Of a DNA stretch of 64,000 nucleotides, positions 53,437-62,976 are shown in pieces; the stretch's first letter is position 1, and each line of letters opens with the position of its first letter. The notes under the pieces were generated by a model. The model saw nothing but the letters and a program-made list of their open reading frames with translations. It did not search any database and was not told the origin of the DNA. Origin of the DNA: Sediminicola arcticus (GTDB lineage: Bacteria > Bacteroidota > Bacteroidia > Flavobacteriales > Flavobacteriaceae). Position numbers and translations under genes: made by a program. The stretch is from contig NZ_JBEXAE010000007.1 in the NCBI RefSeq assembly GCF_040566695.1, positions 62,001-126,000 of the forward strand, in the 5' to 3' direction.

Positions 53437-55383
53437 TTAATTGTCTGATTCCATATGAATCTTGGAGCCATCTTGAATAGGCGCTGCCTTTTCCTTTTTT
53501 AAATAAAGATCTAAGAATTCCAATACCTTTCCATAAGCTGTAATTTGATTTTCTTTCTTTACAAACCCATGTCCTTCATCTTCAAATAACACATATTCTA
53601 CAGGAACCCCGTTTTTCTTAACGCCGGCAACAATCTCATCAGATTCTACTTGAAGTACGCGAGGATCTTGAGAACCTTGTAGCACAATTAATGGCTTTGT
53701 CACCTTATCGGTATGGAATAATGGAGATATCTGCCTAAGTCGAATTGAATCAGCGCTATTAGGGTCACCCAGTTCTTTATAAAGCGCTTCTTTCTGGGCC
53801 TCCCACCAGGGTGGTATACTTCTCAAAGTCCTTATCCAGTTGGTAACTCCAAATAAATTTACTCCGACTGCAAATTCCTCAGGCGTAAATGTCAGTGCAG
53901 CCATGGTCATATAACCTCCATAAGATCCTCCAATAATTCCAATTTTTGAAGCATCAATTTCTGGTTGATTGGCCAACCAATTTTTTCCTTCAACACAATC
54001 CTTTAAATCCTTGTCTCCATGATTTAGATCGTCCATTTGGTAAAAGGACTTGCCGTAACCACTACTACCCCTATTGTTAACCGCTAGAACAGCATACCCA
54101 TGATTGACAAGATATTGTATAAAAGAACTGAAATTTTGTCTGGACTGACCTCCTGGACCACCATGCACCCAGACTAGGGCTGGAACCTTTTTATCTGCTG
54201 TGGCTTGATGTGGCTTATAATAAATAGCAGGAATTTCCACACCATCAAAGGATGTATAACGGATAACCTCTGCAGTGACCAGATCTTGTCCTTGAATTTC
54301 GTTATTCAAAACATGTGTAAGTTGATTCTGTTTTTTAGTGTCTAAATTGTAGACATATAGGTTAGAGGGGGTTTGTGATCCTCCAGCATAAAAACGCATC
54401 AATTTTTCATCGTCTGAAAAGCGAACATCGGTGATGTCCATACTATCAAAAGTAGGCAACTCAATATTTTTGCCAGTGGCCACTTCCATTACTTCAATCA
54501 TATTCTTAGCATCTTGGTTGATGTAGGTCACTTGAAAAGTACCGTTTTCCGTAAAATAGCTGCCCGAAATATCCCATTTGCGCTCCATGACCTTCTCATA
54601 GGTCTTGTCCTTAATATTATATTTCATGAGATAGGCGAATTCTGCCCCGTCGTCCGTGGTATAATATAAGGAGTTGCCATCTGGGGAAAAATCTTCCCCG
54701 CTATTGGCACTTTGGTTCTGATTTATTTTGGTCATGGATTTCTCTTTTCTGTTGTAAAGAAATAAATCCGAATCATTAGTGTTTATAGGCTTAATTAACA
54801 AGATTAGATTCTTGTCATCAGAAATAGGACCAATATAATACCCATCTTCATTTTTGTACATCAAGGTAGGAGTGAAGGTCTCCAAATCCATCTCATAAAG
54901 ATCGGTATATCTTTTGTCCCGTTTATTGGACGTGTACAGAAAACTATTTTTGGCTTTCGTCCAACCATAAAATGAGGCCTTTGCCCCAGTATCTGGGGTG
55001 AGATCTTTATGAGTGCCATCAATGTTTCTTATGTAGATGTGATCAATCTCATCTCCATTATTATCCATAGTAAAGAGCATACGCTCATCCTTTGGAAAGT
55101 AAGAAATGGCAAACACTGATGAAGTGTCTGAAGCGGATACTGGCATAAATTCTCCTCCTTCAACCGCAACAGTATACATATTGTAAATTCCCGAACGATT
55201 ACTGGAAACTAATAATTTTGACTGGTCTGGAGAAAAACTCCCACCGTTGATGGATTCGTTATCCATCATCTGTTCTATAGTATAGGTTTTTAGATTGTCT
55301 GCTATAGTTGGTGCGGAATCTTCTTTCTTATCCTTACACCCCCACATGAGGACTATGGATAATAGGGTGATAATTTTTTTCAT
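53437..55383 (-). CDS. S9 family serine peptidase lipoprotein
   Basis: 648 residues with an SPII signal (IITLLSIVLMWGC). Residues ~30-390 form a seven-bladed propeller (repeated GGEFMPVSAS, FSPDGNSLYYTTDDGAEFAY units). The C-terminal catalytic alpha/beta hydrolase has GPGGQ upstream, the nucleophile in GIIGGSYGGYMTM, aspartate in LQGSQDPRV and histidine in FEDEGHGF. Such enzymes are dipeptidyl- or oligopeptidases of the cell envelope. It begins 10 bp after the Asp-box protein gene, a conserved-looking pairing. Confidence 0.92.
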   Translation of the reverse strand: MKKIITLLSIVLMWGCKDKKEDSAPTIADNLKTYTIEQMMDNESINGGSFSPDQSKLLVSSNRSGIYNMYTVAVEGGEFMPVSASDTSSVFAISYFPKDERMLFTMDNNGDEIDHIYIRNIDGTHKDLTPDTGAKASFYGWTKAKNSFLYTSNKRDKRYTDLYEMDLETFTPTLMYKNEDGYYIGPISDDKNLILLIKPINTNDSDLFLYNRKEKSMTKINQNQSANSGEDFSPDGNSLYYTTDDGAEFAYLMKYNIKDKTYEKVMERKWDISGSYFTENGTFQVTYINQDAKNMIEVMEVATGKNIELPTFDSMDITDVRFSDDEKLMRFYAGGSQTPSNLYVYNLDTKKQNQLTHVLNNEIQGQDLVTAEVIRYTSFDGVEIPAIYYKPHQATADKKVPALVWVHGGPGGQSRQNFSSFIQYLVNHGYAVLAVNNRGSSGYGKSFYQMDDLNHGDKDLKDCVEGKNWLANQPEIDASKIGIIGGSYGGYMTMAALTFTPEEFAVGVNLFGVTNWIRTLRSIPPWWEAQKEALYKELGDPNSADSIRLRQISPLFHTDKVTKPLIVLQGSQDPRVLQVESDEIVAGVKKNGVPVEYVLFEDEGHGFVKKENQITAYGKVLEFLDLYLKKEKAAPIQDGSKIHMESDN

Positions 55384-55393
55384 CTTTTTTAGA

Positions 55394-58300
55394 TTAGTTC
55401 ATCATAAATTTTTTGGTTTCCTTAAAGGGAGAATTATCCAATTGCTCTATGGATACTCTGTAATTCTTCCATTTAGTATCAAAAAAGGTGTTGGTGGCCT
55501 CCAAGGCTTTTGCAAGCTCCTCTTCAGCATATTGCACCAATTTCTTCTCTGTGGTGGTAATCCCATTTTGCCTGCTTTCTACATACCCACTAGCCACGCC
55601 AATACGTTGCATTACAGTTATTTCAGGATTTCTAGTAATTCCCTGACGCTTATCGTCTTTACCTAGGTAAAGAGCCATAACAGTATCTATTTCCTTTATA
55701 ATGTCACTAGAGGCCTTGATCTGGTCTTTGTACTTTTCTTTATCTAGTTCTTTCAAATCTTTTTGGCTTTGCTCGGCCACAACCTTACTTTCTGCCAATT
55801 GTTTTACGGCATTTGCCGCGGTCTGTGCATACCCTTCCAATGTTTTTGAAATCTCGTAAATCTCATTAATGGAGGCAGTGGAAACATCTAGCCTAGGATC
55901 AGATTTTACTTCAATCATGGTTTCACCCGTAGCTTCTCCGTATGAGATTACTACTTTATAGGTTCCTGGTTTTACCTTCACTCCACTAGGCTCTGTTTTT
56001 CTTTTGCTAATTTTTCTAGACGCTCTATCTGGACCTTTTTCATCCATTCTCCAATAGATTCGATGAAAGCCTGCTTTCTCTGGTGTCTTATATTTTAAGG
56101 TTCTAATTAAGCGGTCTCCATCATAGATGTTGAATGCAATAGAATCTTTTGTCTTCACATCTTTTTTGTCCTCCTCCTTAGATTCTTCTCCATCGTTGTC
56201 CTCTTTTTTATCGTCTTTGGAATCGGCCTTTTTACCTTCTTTTAAGTAGTAGGTGATCATAGCTCCTTCTTTTCTATTCTCACCATTATATAAATCATCG
56301 GCTCCAAATCTACTTCCTGTGGGTTGTTGATATGCCGCTTGATAGGCCGTTGGTGGTGTGAAAATGGAAATCTCCTTATTTAAAATGGTCTTATCCGAGG
56401 TTATAGCTCGTAATGGGCGTATATCATCTAATACCCATGCGGCCCTTCCAAAGGTTCCAATCACTAAATCTTGTTCCCTTGGGTGAATCGCTAAATCCTT
56501 TGTAGAAACTGTAGGAAAACCTTCGGTCCATTTCTGCCATTGGGTTCCAGCATCCATAGTAACATACAATCCGTCATCGGTACCCATGAACATTAAGTTA
56601 GGGTTTTCAGTATCTTCAATGATGGATAAGGTATATCCTTTTACATCTGATTGATCCACAATGCGCTCCCATGTTTTACCATAGTTCTTTGTTCTGTAGG
56701 CGTAAGGCGTATAGTTGAACCTTCTGTAATCATTGGCGATTAATAAGGCTTCTCCTTTATTTTTACTTGAGGCCCTTATTTGTGGAATCCAGCTTCCTGC
56801 CGGTAATCCTTTAATATTGGCAGTAACTTCGGTCCAAGTTGTTCCCCCATTTTGGGTATAATGTACACGTCCATCATCCGTACCAATCCACATCATATCC
56901 TTCTCTATAGAAGATGGCTCTATTACTAAAATGGTACAATGGTTTTCGGCACCTGTGGCATCCATGGTGAGTCCACCACTTTCACTTTGTTTTTGTTTTT
57001 CGGGATCATTGGTGGTCAAGTCCGGGGAAATGACTTTCCATGTGAGACCTTTATCCGTACTCTTGTGTACAAATTGGCTCCCAAAATAAACGGTACTGTT
57101 ATCAAAAGGATCTTGTCCTATCCCAGAATTCCAGTTGAAGCGTAGCTTTGTTTCCGCATCTGGTGGAGTAGGTCTTACAATATAGTTGTTTCCTGTTTTC
57201 CAATCGTAGCGAGAAACATATCCTTGCTGACTCATGGCATAACCAAATTGAGAGTCATCCTTGTCTGGTACAACATCAAAGCCATCGCCAAAAGCAATCT
57301 CTTGCCAGTAACTATTTCGGATCCCTTGTTCTTTCCAAACGTACGCAGGTCCTCTCCAAGAACCGTTGTCCTGCATACCCCCGTATACATTATAAGGGAA
57401 CTCGTTATCAGTACTGATATGATAAAACTGGGCCACGGGAAGGTTTCCGATAAACCTCCATGATTGTCCACCATCTTTGGTGATGTTCATTCCCCCATCA
57501 TTTCCATCCATCATAAATTGGCCGTTCTCTGGATGAATCCACCAGGCGTGGTGATCTGGGTGAACCCCATTATCCGCGCCATATGCAGGCATTAATTCCT
57601 TGAAATTTTTTCCGCCATCTTCAGATACATTAATATAAGTAAAGACAGAATAAACTCTATTTTCATTCTGTGGATCTACATAGATCTCAGAATAATAAAA
57701 AGGTCTATTTCCTATATCTTCCTTATCATTTATTTTTTCCCATTTAAAACCACCATCAGTAGATTTGTAGAGGGCATTTTTTTTGGCCTCCACTAAAGCG
57801 TAGACTACATTGGGTTTGTTTCTGGCTATAGCAATCCCAATTCTACCCAATTCTCCTTTTGGTAATCCTTCCTTCTCGGTTAGTTTCTTCCATGTTTTTC
57901 CTCCATCATGGGTCATATGCAAGCCACTACCTTCTCCGCCTGATTTAAAGAACCAAGGGTCTCTTTTATGTTCCCACATGGCCGCAATTAATTTATTTGG
58001 ATTTGTAGGGTCCATAACAAGATCGGCAACACCTGTTTTATTATTGACAAAAAGAATTTTTTCCCAGGTGGCTCCGCCGTCCGTTGTTTTGAATACCCCT
58101 CTTTCTGGGTGTTCTCCCCAAGGCGATCCAATAGCACCCACATAAACCGTATTTGGATCAGTTGGGTCTATTACTATTCTATGGATGTGTCTTGTTTTTT
58201 CTAATCCCATGGAAATCCAGTTCTTGCCGCCATCCAAGGATTTGTAAATACCATACCCACCATTTAAACTATTTCTTGGGTTCCCTTCTCCAGTACCTAC

Positions 58301-58606
58301 CCAAATAACAGAGGGATTGGATTGTTGGATGGCTACTGCCCCAATAGAAGCAGTTACCTCTTTATTGAAAATTGGTTCCCATTTGATTCCTCCGGAGGTA
58401 GATTTCCAAAGGCCACCAGAAGCAGTTCCTACATACATGACATCAGGATTGTCATGTACCGCGTCTATGGCGGTCACACGGCCACTCATCCCAGCCGGAC
58501 CTATGTTTCTTGGTTTTAAATCTTGGACCATGTCCATTGTAAATTGTTGTGCAGATGTGCACAGTGATGCGAAAAGCATCACTAGAAGAAGTAATTTTTT
58601 AGTCAT
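55394..58606 (-). CDS. Asp-box (BNR/sortilin-like) repeat exported protein
   Basis: 1070 residues with a signal peptide (LLLLVMLFASLCTSAQQ). Residues ~30-740 hold about eleven Asp-box units of the form SxDGGxxW, e.g. YKSLDGGKNWISM, FKTTDGGATWEKI, HYTQNGGTTWTEV, arranged as one or two large propellers. A K/D/E-rich low-complexity stretch occupies ~780-812. The remaining part, with QIRTLK-like strands and helical KQLAESKVVAEQSQKDLKEL, resembles the C-terminus of related 'glycosyl hydrolase'-labelled proteins. No catalytic residues are evident, so it is likely a binding or scaffold protein for the S9 peptidase. Confidence 0.85.
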   Translation of the reverse strand: MTKKLLLLVMLFASLCTSAQQFTMDMVQDLKPRNIGPAGMSGRVTAIDAVHDNPDVMYVGTASGGLWKSTSGGIKWEPIFNKEVTASIGAVAIQQSNPSVIWVGTGEGNPRNSLNGGYGIYKSLDGGKNWISMGLEKTRHIHRIVIDPTDPNTVYVGAIGSPWGEHPERGVFKTTDGGATWEKILFVNNKTGVADLVMDPTNPNKLIAAMWEHKRDPWFFKSGGEGSGLHMTHDGGKTWKKLTEKEGLPKGELGRIGIAIARNKPNVVYALVEAKKNALYKSTDGGFKWEKINDKEDIGNRPFYYSEIYVDPQNENRVYSVFTYINVSEDGGKNFKELMPAYGADNGVHPDHHAWWIHPENGQFMMDGNDGGMNITKDGGQSWRFIGNLPVAQFYHISTDNEFPYNVYGGMQDNGSWRGPAYVWKEQGIRNSYWQEIAFGDGFDVVPDKDDSQFGYAMSQQGYVSRYDWKTGNNYIVRPTPPDAETKLRFNWNSGIGQDPFDNSTVYFGSQFVHKSTDKGLTWKVISPDLTTNDPEKQKQSESGGLTMDATGAENHCTILVIEPSSIEKDMMWIGTDDGRVHYTQNGGTTWTEVTANIKGLPAGSWIPQIRASSKNKGEALLIANDYRRFNYTPYAYRTKNYGKTWERIVDQSDVKGYTLSIIEDTENPNLMFMGTDDGLYVTMDAGTQWQKWTEGFPTVSTKDLAIHPREQDLVIGTFGRAAWVLDDIRPLRAITSDKTILNKEISIFTPPTAYQAAYQQPTGSRFGADDLYNGENRKEGAMITYYLKEGKKADSKDDKKEDNDGEESKEEDKKDVKTKDSIAFNIYDGDRLIRTLKYKTPEKAGFHRIYWRMDEKGPDRASRKISKRKTEPSGVKVKPGTYKVVISYGEATGETMIEVKSDPRLDVSTASINEIYEISKTLEGYAQTAANAVKQLAESKVVAEQSQKDLKELDKEKYKDQIKASSDIIKEIDTVMALYLGKDDKRQGITRNPEITVMQRIGVASGYVESRQNGITTTEKKLVQYAEEELAKALEATNTFFDTKWKNYRVSIEQLDNSPFKETKKFMMN

Positions 58607-58794
58607 CTTATAAATCGGTTAATTAGTCGTTTTAAAGATAACCAAATCTAACTACAGTATTCTTAAAGGTCTGTTAAGGAATTAGTTGTTGGGATATGCA
58701 ACAAAAAGGGAAACCATAACATTGCTTGCACAGTATTTTTGGTATCCCTTTGTTATTTAGTTATTTAAGCTTCTGTAACTTTTTATTCAGGAGC

Positions 58795-60045
58795 CTACTC
58801 GTTTTTATAAACCACTCCATTTTTCATCACAAATTTAACATCCTTCATTTTGGAAATATCCTTCATTGGATTCCCATCTATGGCAATGATGTCTGCCAAG
58901 AAGTCCTTTTTTACCTCCCCAAGGTTTTTTAGGTGGAAAATACGTGCATTGCCTGATGTTGCGGCCTGCAGAGATGCTAAGGAAGTCATTCCATAAGCTA
59001 CCATAAGTTCCAGTTCCCTACTATTTTCACCATGGGTAAATACCCCTACATCACCACCAAAAACAATATCCACCCCTGCTTGTAAGGCCAATTTAAAAGA
59101 TTCTTTTTTCTCGGTAATACGTTCTGGCTCCTTACCTGTTAGCTTGTTCCAACCATTGTATTGTTCTATGGCATCGCCCGCTGCTAGGGTAGGGCAAAGG
59201 GCTACTCCTTTTTCCTTCATCAATTTAAAGATTTCTAAAGTGCCACCATCTCCATGTTCTATGGTCTCAACGCCTCCTAAAATTGCTCTGCGCATTCCCT
59301 CAGGTGTTCCGGCATGTGCTACCACATATTTACCGGCACTTGTTGCGGTGGCTACCATAGCCTCTATTTCTTCCAATAGGAAAGTGGGCTGGGAGGGTTC
59401 CCCACTACCCCAACGGTAGTCTGCATATATTTTGATAAAATTGGCTCCATTGCCCATTTGTCTACGAACGGTTCTTATAACTTCTTCTGTTCCGCTGGCC
59501 TCTTCGGCTCCTAAAGGGACATGAACCCCATCGTGAAAGCCTTTTGGGCCATAGGCACCCGTGGCAACAATAGCTGGGCCTGCAACCAAAAGTCGAGGGC
59601 CACTTATGATTCCTTCCTCAATAGTTTTTTTAAGATAAACATCACTATAACCTGCGCCTTCCGCACCTAAATCGCGCATGGTGGTGATCCCTGCCATAAG
59701 TGAGTTTTTGGCATGTACCGTGCCTCTTATGGCTCTTTCCACTGGGGATTCCTTTAATACCTGGTCGTTCCAAGAGGTTTCGTTATACGGATGTAGCAAA
59801 AGGTGGGAATGACCTTCTATAAGACCTGGCATTAAAGTCATGCCGTCTAATTTTATTTCAGAAGTATAGGATAATGGTTTCAAGTCTCCTTCCTTTCCTG
59901 CGAAGGCAATAGTATTACCATTCACTAAAACCACCCAATTATCATGTAGTGCTTTTCCATCAAAAACCCTATCGGGTCTTAAAAGAGTTTGTGAAAAGGT
60001 AAGTGTGGTGGTAAAGGTTAAGGCAAGGGTAATAAGTATCCTCAT
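58795..60045 (-). CDS. Exported amidohydrolase 1
   Basis: 416 residues with a signal peptide (ILITLALTFTTTLTFSQ). The metal-dependent hydrolase pattern is complete: GLIEGHSHLLLH (HxH), a lysine in FIKIYADY, YVVAHAGTPEGM and IEHGDGGTLEIF histidines, and aspartate in VFGGDVGVFTHGEN. It resembles exported imidazolonepropionase-like/prolidase-type amidohydrolases (Xaa-Pro or cyclic dipeptide hydrolysis in known relatives). It lies 12 bp after the amidase gene. A 188-bp gap separates it from the Asp-box gene. Confidence 0.88.
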   Translation of the reverse strand: MRILITLALTFTTTLTFSQTLLRPDRVFDGKALHDNWVVLVNGNTIAFAGKEGDLKPLSYTSEIKLDGMTLMPGLIEGHSHLLLHPYNETSWNDQVLKESPVERAIRGTVHAKNSLMAGITTMRDLGAEGAGYSDVYLKKTIEEGIISGPRLLVAGPAIVATGAYGPKGFHDGVHVPLGAEEASGTEEVIRTVRRQMGNGANFIKIYADYRWGSGEPSQPTFLLEEIEAMVATATSAGKYVVAHAGTPEGMRRAILGGVETIEHGDGGTLEIFKLMKEKGVALCPTLAAGDAIEQYNGWNKLTGKEPERITEKKESFKLALQAGVDIVFGGDVGVFTHGENSRELELMVAYGMTSLASLQAATSGNARIFHLKNLGEVKKDFLADIIAIDGNPMKDISKMKDVKFVMKNGVVYKNE

Positions 60046-60057
60046 TTTCTATCGTAT

Positions 60058-61584
60058 TTATAAGTTAGGTTTTTTTCTATGTTTGGTTCCTTGTTCATAG
60101 GAATAGGTCAATTTTATCAAGGTAGGTTCAGCGTACATACGTCCCAGAAATTGTAAGCCTACGGGGAGATTTCCTTTTATAAAGCCCATTGGTACTGTAA
60201 ATGCAGGCTGTCCTGTATGTGGCGCAATTACCTGACTATTATCTCCTTTATATTCCTCTTCAAAATGAGCTATGGTAGCAGGTCTGTTGTTCCAACTAGG
60301 ATAAACTATGGCATCTAAATTCATTTCGTTCATCACCTTTTCAATGGCAGTGCGAAAAGCGATACTTCTTTCATCTTCATAAACGTTTGCACATGGAATT
60401 TCTGGGGCGGACGATCGTCCGTTTGGAGCATCGCGAAAATAAATGACACCTTCCTCAGCGTACACCGATTTGGAACCGATTCTTGCAATATCCTCAAGGG
60501 TTGCTATGGTATCGTTTTTTACAAATTCAGATAGGTAATTTTCTAGGTCTTGTTTAAATGCGTCACACCATTGATTCTTCCTTAATTCAGAAAAATTGGG
60601 AATTTCTATCGAATCCAAAATGGTTGCACCTAAGCCTTCCATATCTTTAATTGCTGCATTGAAAAGTAGTGTGATCTCTTTATCGGGGTTGTTATCGCTT
60701 AGCTCCCGCAAGACACCTATTCTGGAGCCCTTTAAACCATTTATATCTAAAAAATTGGTATAATCTTTTGCTACTTTTCCGTCGGAATTTTTTGTTATCG
60801 GATCTTTGGGATCATAACCCGAAATCATATTCAGAACCTTTGTAGCGTCTTCAACGGTGCGGCACATTGGCCCTCCAATGTCATTTCTAAGGTAAAGCGG
60901 GATGATACCGGCTCTGCTTGTTAGTCCCATGGTACTTCTAAAACCTACAAGCGCATTATGTGAAGAAGGCCCTCTAATAGAATTACCTGTGTCAGAACCC
61001 AGACCAATAACCCCAAAATTGGCTGCAATGGAAGCTGCTGTACCACCACTTGAACCCGCTGGAACATAGTCTGTGTTGTAGGGATTGTGTGTTGTTCCAT
61101 GGGTAGAGCTTTCTGAGTGCATAGGGCTAAAGGCCCATTCTGCCATATTGGACTTTGCAATAATAATAGCCCCCGCATCAATTAATTGCTGTACCATGGT
61201 AGCATTGCTATCAGGTCTAAAATCCTTTAACGCTAAGGATCCAGCAGTTGTGGGCATTCCAATGGTATTAAAATTGTCCTTTACAATCATGGGAATTCCA
61301 TGAAGCGGACGTAGCTTTCCCGTGGATTTAAATTCTTCATCTAGTCTTTTAGCAATTGCCAAAGCTTCAGGGTTGATATAAGTAATAGCATTGATACTAC
61401 TGTCTTTTGTTTTTATCCTGTCGATAAAGGCTTGTACCAATTGTTCACTATTGTAGACTCCTTTGCTATAATTAGAATGTATTTCCGATATGGTCAATTC
61501 ATCTAAACTAATATTGGTTTTTTTTTCTTGCTTGCAACCTATGGTAAGGAAGAGAAAAATTAAGATTGAGACTACTTTTTTCAT
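60058..61584 (-). CDS. Amidase signature family lipoprotein
   Basis: 508 residues from the ATG at 61584 (an ATG two codons upstream is also in frame). The SPII signal ends in LFLTIGC. The amidase-signature Ser-cisSer-Lys triad is visible: lysine in PMIVKDNFN, cis-serine in VPAGSSGGTAAS and nucleophile in GSDTGNSIRGPSS (asparagine replaces the usual glycine before the serine). It hydrolyses an amide in the envelope; the substrate is unknown. It overlaps the upstream amidohydrolase at ATGA and precedes amidohydrolase 1 by 12 bp. Confidence 0.9.
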   Translation of the reverse strand: MKKVVSILIFLFLTIGCKQEKKTNISLDELTISEIHSNYSKGVYNSEQLVQAFIDRIKTKDSSINAITYINPEALAIAKRLDEEFKSTGKLRPLHGIPMIVKDNFNTIGMPTTAGSLALKDFRPDSNATMVQQLIDAGAIIIAKSNMAEWAFSPMHSESSTHGTTHNPYNTDYVPAGSSGGTAASIAANFGVIGLGSDTGNSIRGPSSHNALVGFRSTMGLTSRAGIIPLYLRNDIGGPMCRTVEDATKVLNMISGYDPKDPITKNSDGKVAKDYTNFLDINGLKGSRIGVLRELSDNNPDKEITLLFNAAIKDMEGLGATILDSIEIPNFSELRKNQWCDAFKQDLENYLSEFVKNDTIATLEDIARIGSKSVYAEEGVIYFRDAPNGRSSAPEIPCANVYEDERSIAFRTAIEKVMNEMNLDAIVYPSWNNRPATIAHFEEEYKGDNSQVIAPHTGQPAFTVPMGFIKGNLPVGLQFLGRMYAEPTLIKLTYSYEQGTKHRKKPNL

Positions 61585-61586
61585 AA

Positions 61587-62963
61587 TCAATTGTCTATAG
61601 CATTATTGGCGATGTCTGCCAATTTTTTTGCTATCATTTCTTGTGAAAGCCATTTCCCCTGTACCATTACCCCTGATATCTGTTTAAAAGCTTCTGTGTT
61701 TTCCAAAGGATTGGCATTTAATAGAACCATATCGGCAGCTTGCCCTTCCTTAATTTCTCCAAATGACCCTTCCATTCCAAAGAATATAGCGGGATTTATG
61801 GTTCCCGATTGAAGAATTTCCAATGGGGTAAGACCAGCTAAACGCATACCTTCTATCTCATGCTGAATCGAGAATCCAGGTACGTTAAATAATTGGGGGG
61901 CATCAGAACCCAGCAACATCCCATGACCTCCGTCCTGCAATTTTTTAATCAGTTCCCTTCTTATGGCTGTGAATTGATCCCATTGTTTCGTGTCAAAATT
62001 GGTATTCGGACCCGTGTACTCATCTTTTCTTTTCTTCCAGTCTGCCAAGGTGGAAGTTGGCATATATTTCATTTCGGGCTGTAGTAAAAGTTCATCTGAA
62101 CTTACCGGGGCAAACCAGCGTTCAAATAAACTTTGAGTTGGAACGATCCATATTTTATGTTCTTTGGCCATTTGTACTAGCTCATCCATTTTTGATAGGT
62201 CAGCTAGTGGGGTGAAATCATATCCGAAAAAGCCATTTTTTGTAGGATCTATATTCTTGCTTTCCGGCACCAATCCTTCTAAAAAGCCGTCTACATGATC
62301 TATTGCCGCATATTTACTTTTTAAGGCATGCCTAATACCAACAGCAACAGGTACATGACCAGCAAATGGTATTCCCACCTCATTAGCGGTTAGCACTACT
62401 TGGTCAAACACATCCAATTGGATACCAGGGTGTATTTTCAGAAAATCATATCCTTCTTTTTTATACGTTGATATCTTTTCTATCGCTTCAGCTTTGGTTG
62501 GCACGGAATTTCCATTTAAGGATGGACTAGCAGTAAAGATTCTGGGACTTACTAGTTCACCTTTCTCTACTTTTTCACGCAAAGCCAAATGGGACGGATG
62601 TCCTAGCATACCCCTAATAGTAGTTATGCCATTAGAGAGATATAAAAAAAGAGTCTCTTCAATCCGTTCTTCACTCGTGGGAGGCTGGGGGATATGCGCA
62701 TGCATTTCCGCCAGTCCAGGGATAAGGTATTTGCCTTTAGCATCAATTTGGGTAGTGAAATCTTCTGAGTGCTCAATAGATGGTTGGATGCTTTTTATTT
62801 TGCCGGAATCTATAATTACTTGTTGACTTTCTAAGATTTGTCCGTTTCTAACATCAATAACATTGGCATTGGTAAATAGTATGGCAGTTTGGCTCACTTT
62901 TTCCTTACCAGGAGCGCAAGAAAATAAGATGGCAAAACTTAAAAGAAGGCTGATTTTTTTCAT
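61587..62963 (-). CDS. Amidohydrolase 2 lipoprotein
   Basis: 458 residues with an SPII signal (ISLLLSFAILFSC). Metal ligands: GLAEMHAHI (HxH), lysine in YDFLKIHPG, histidine in FAGHVPVA and IDHVDGF, aspartate in LLGSDAPQ. The stop overlaps the amidase start by 4 bp, so they are coupled. It is related in layout to the partial amidohydrolase upstream, which suggests tandem duplication. It would act on small amides or dipeptides in the periplasm. Confidence 0.88.
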   Translation of the reverse strand: MKKISLLLSFAILFSCAPGKEKVSQTAILFTNANVIDVRNGQILESQQVIIDSGKIKSIQPSIEHSEDFTTQIDAKGKYLIPGLAEMHAHIPQPPTSEERIEETLFLYLSNGITTIRGMLGHPSHLALREKVEKGELVSPRIFTASPSLNGNSVPTKAEAIEKISTYKKEGYDFLKIHPGIQLDVFDQVVLTANEVGIPFAGHVPVAVGIRHALKSKYAAIDHVDGFLEGLVPESKNIDPTKNGFFGYDFTPLADLSKMDELVQMAKEHKIWIVPTQSLFERWFAPVSSDELLLQPEMKYMPTSTLADWKKRKDEYTGPNTNFDTKQWDQFTAIRRELIKKLQDGGHGMLLGSDAPQLFNVPGFSIQHEIEGMRLAGLTPLEILQSGTINPAIFFGMEGSFGEIKEGQAADMVLLNANPLENTEAFKQISGVMVQGKWLSQEMIAKKLADIANNAIDN

Positions 62964-62976
62964 TGCTATTGGAATC

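Noticed and set aside
58607..58794. Inverted repeat ACAAAAAGGGAAACCA / TGGTATCCCTTTGT near 58700-58753
   Set aside because: It has mismatches and a loop of about 25 nt without a proper T-run, so I do not call it a terminator.
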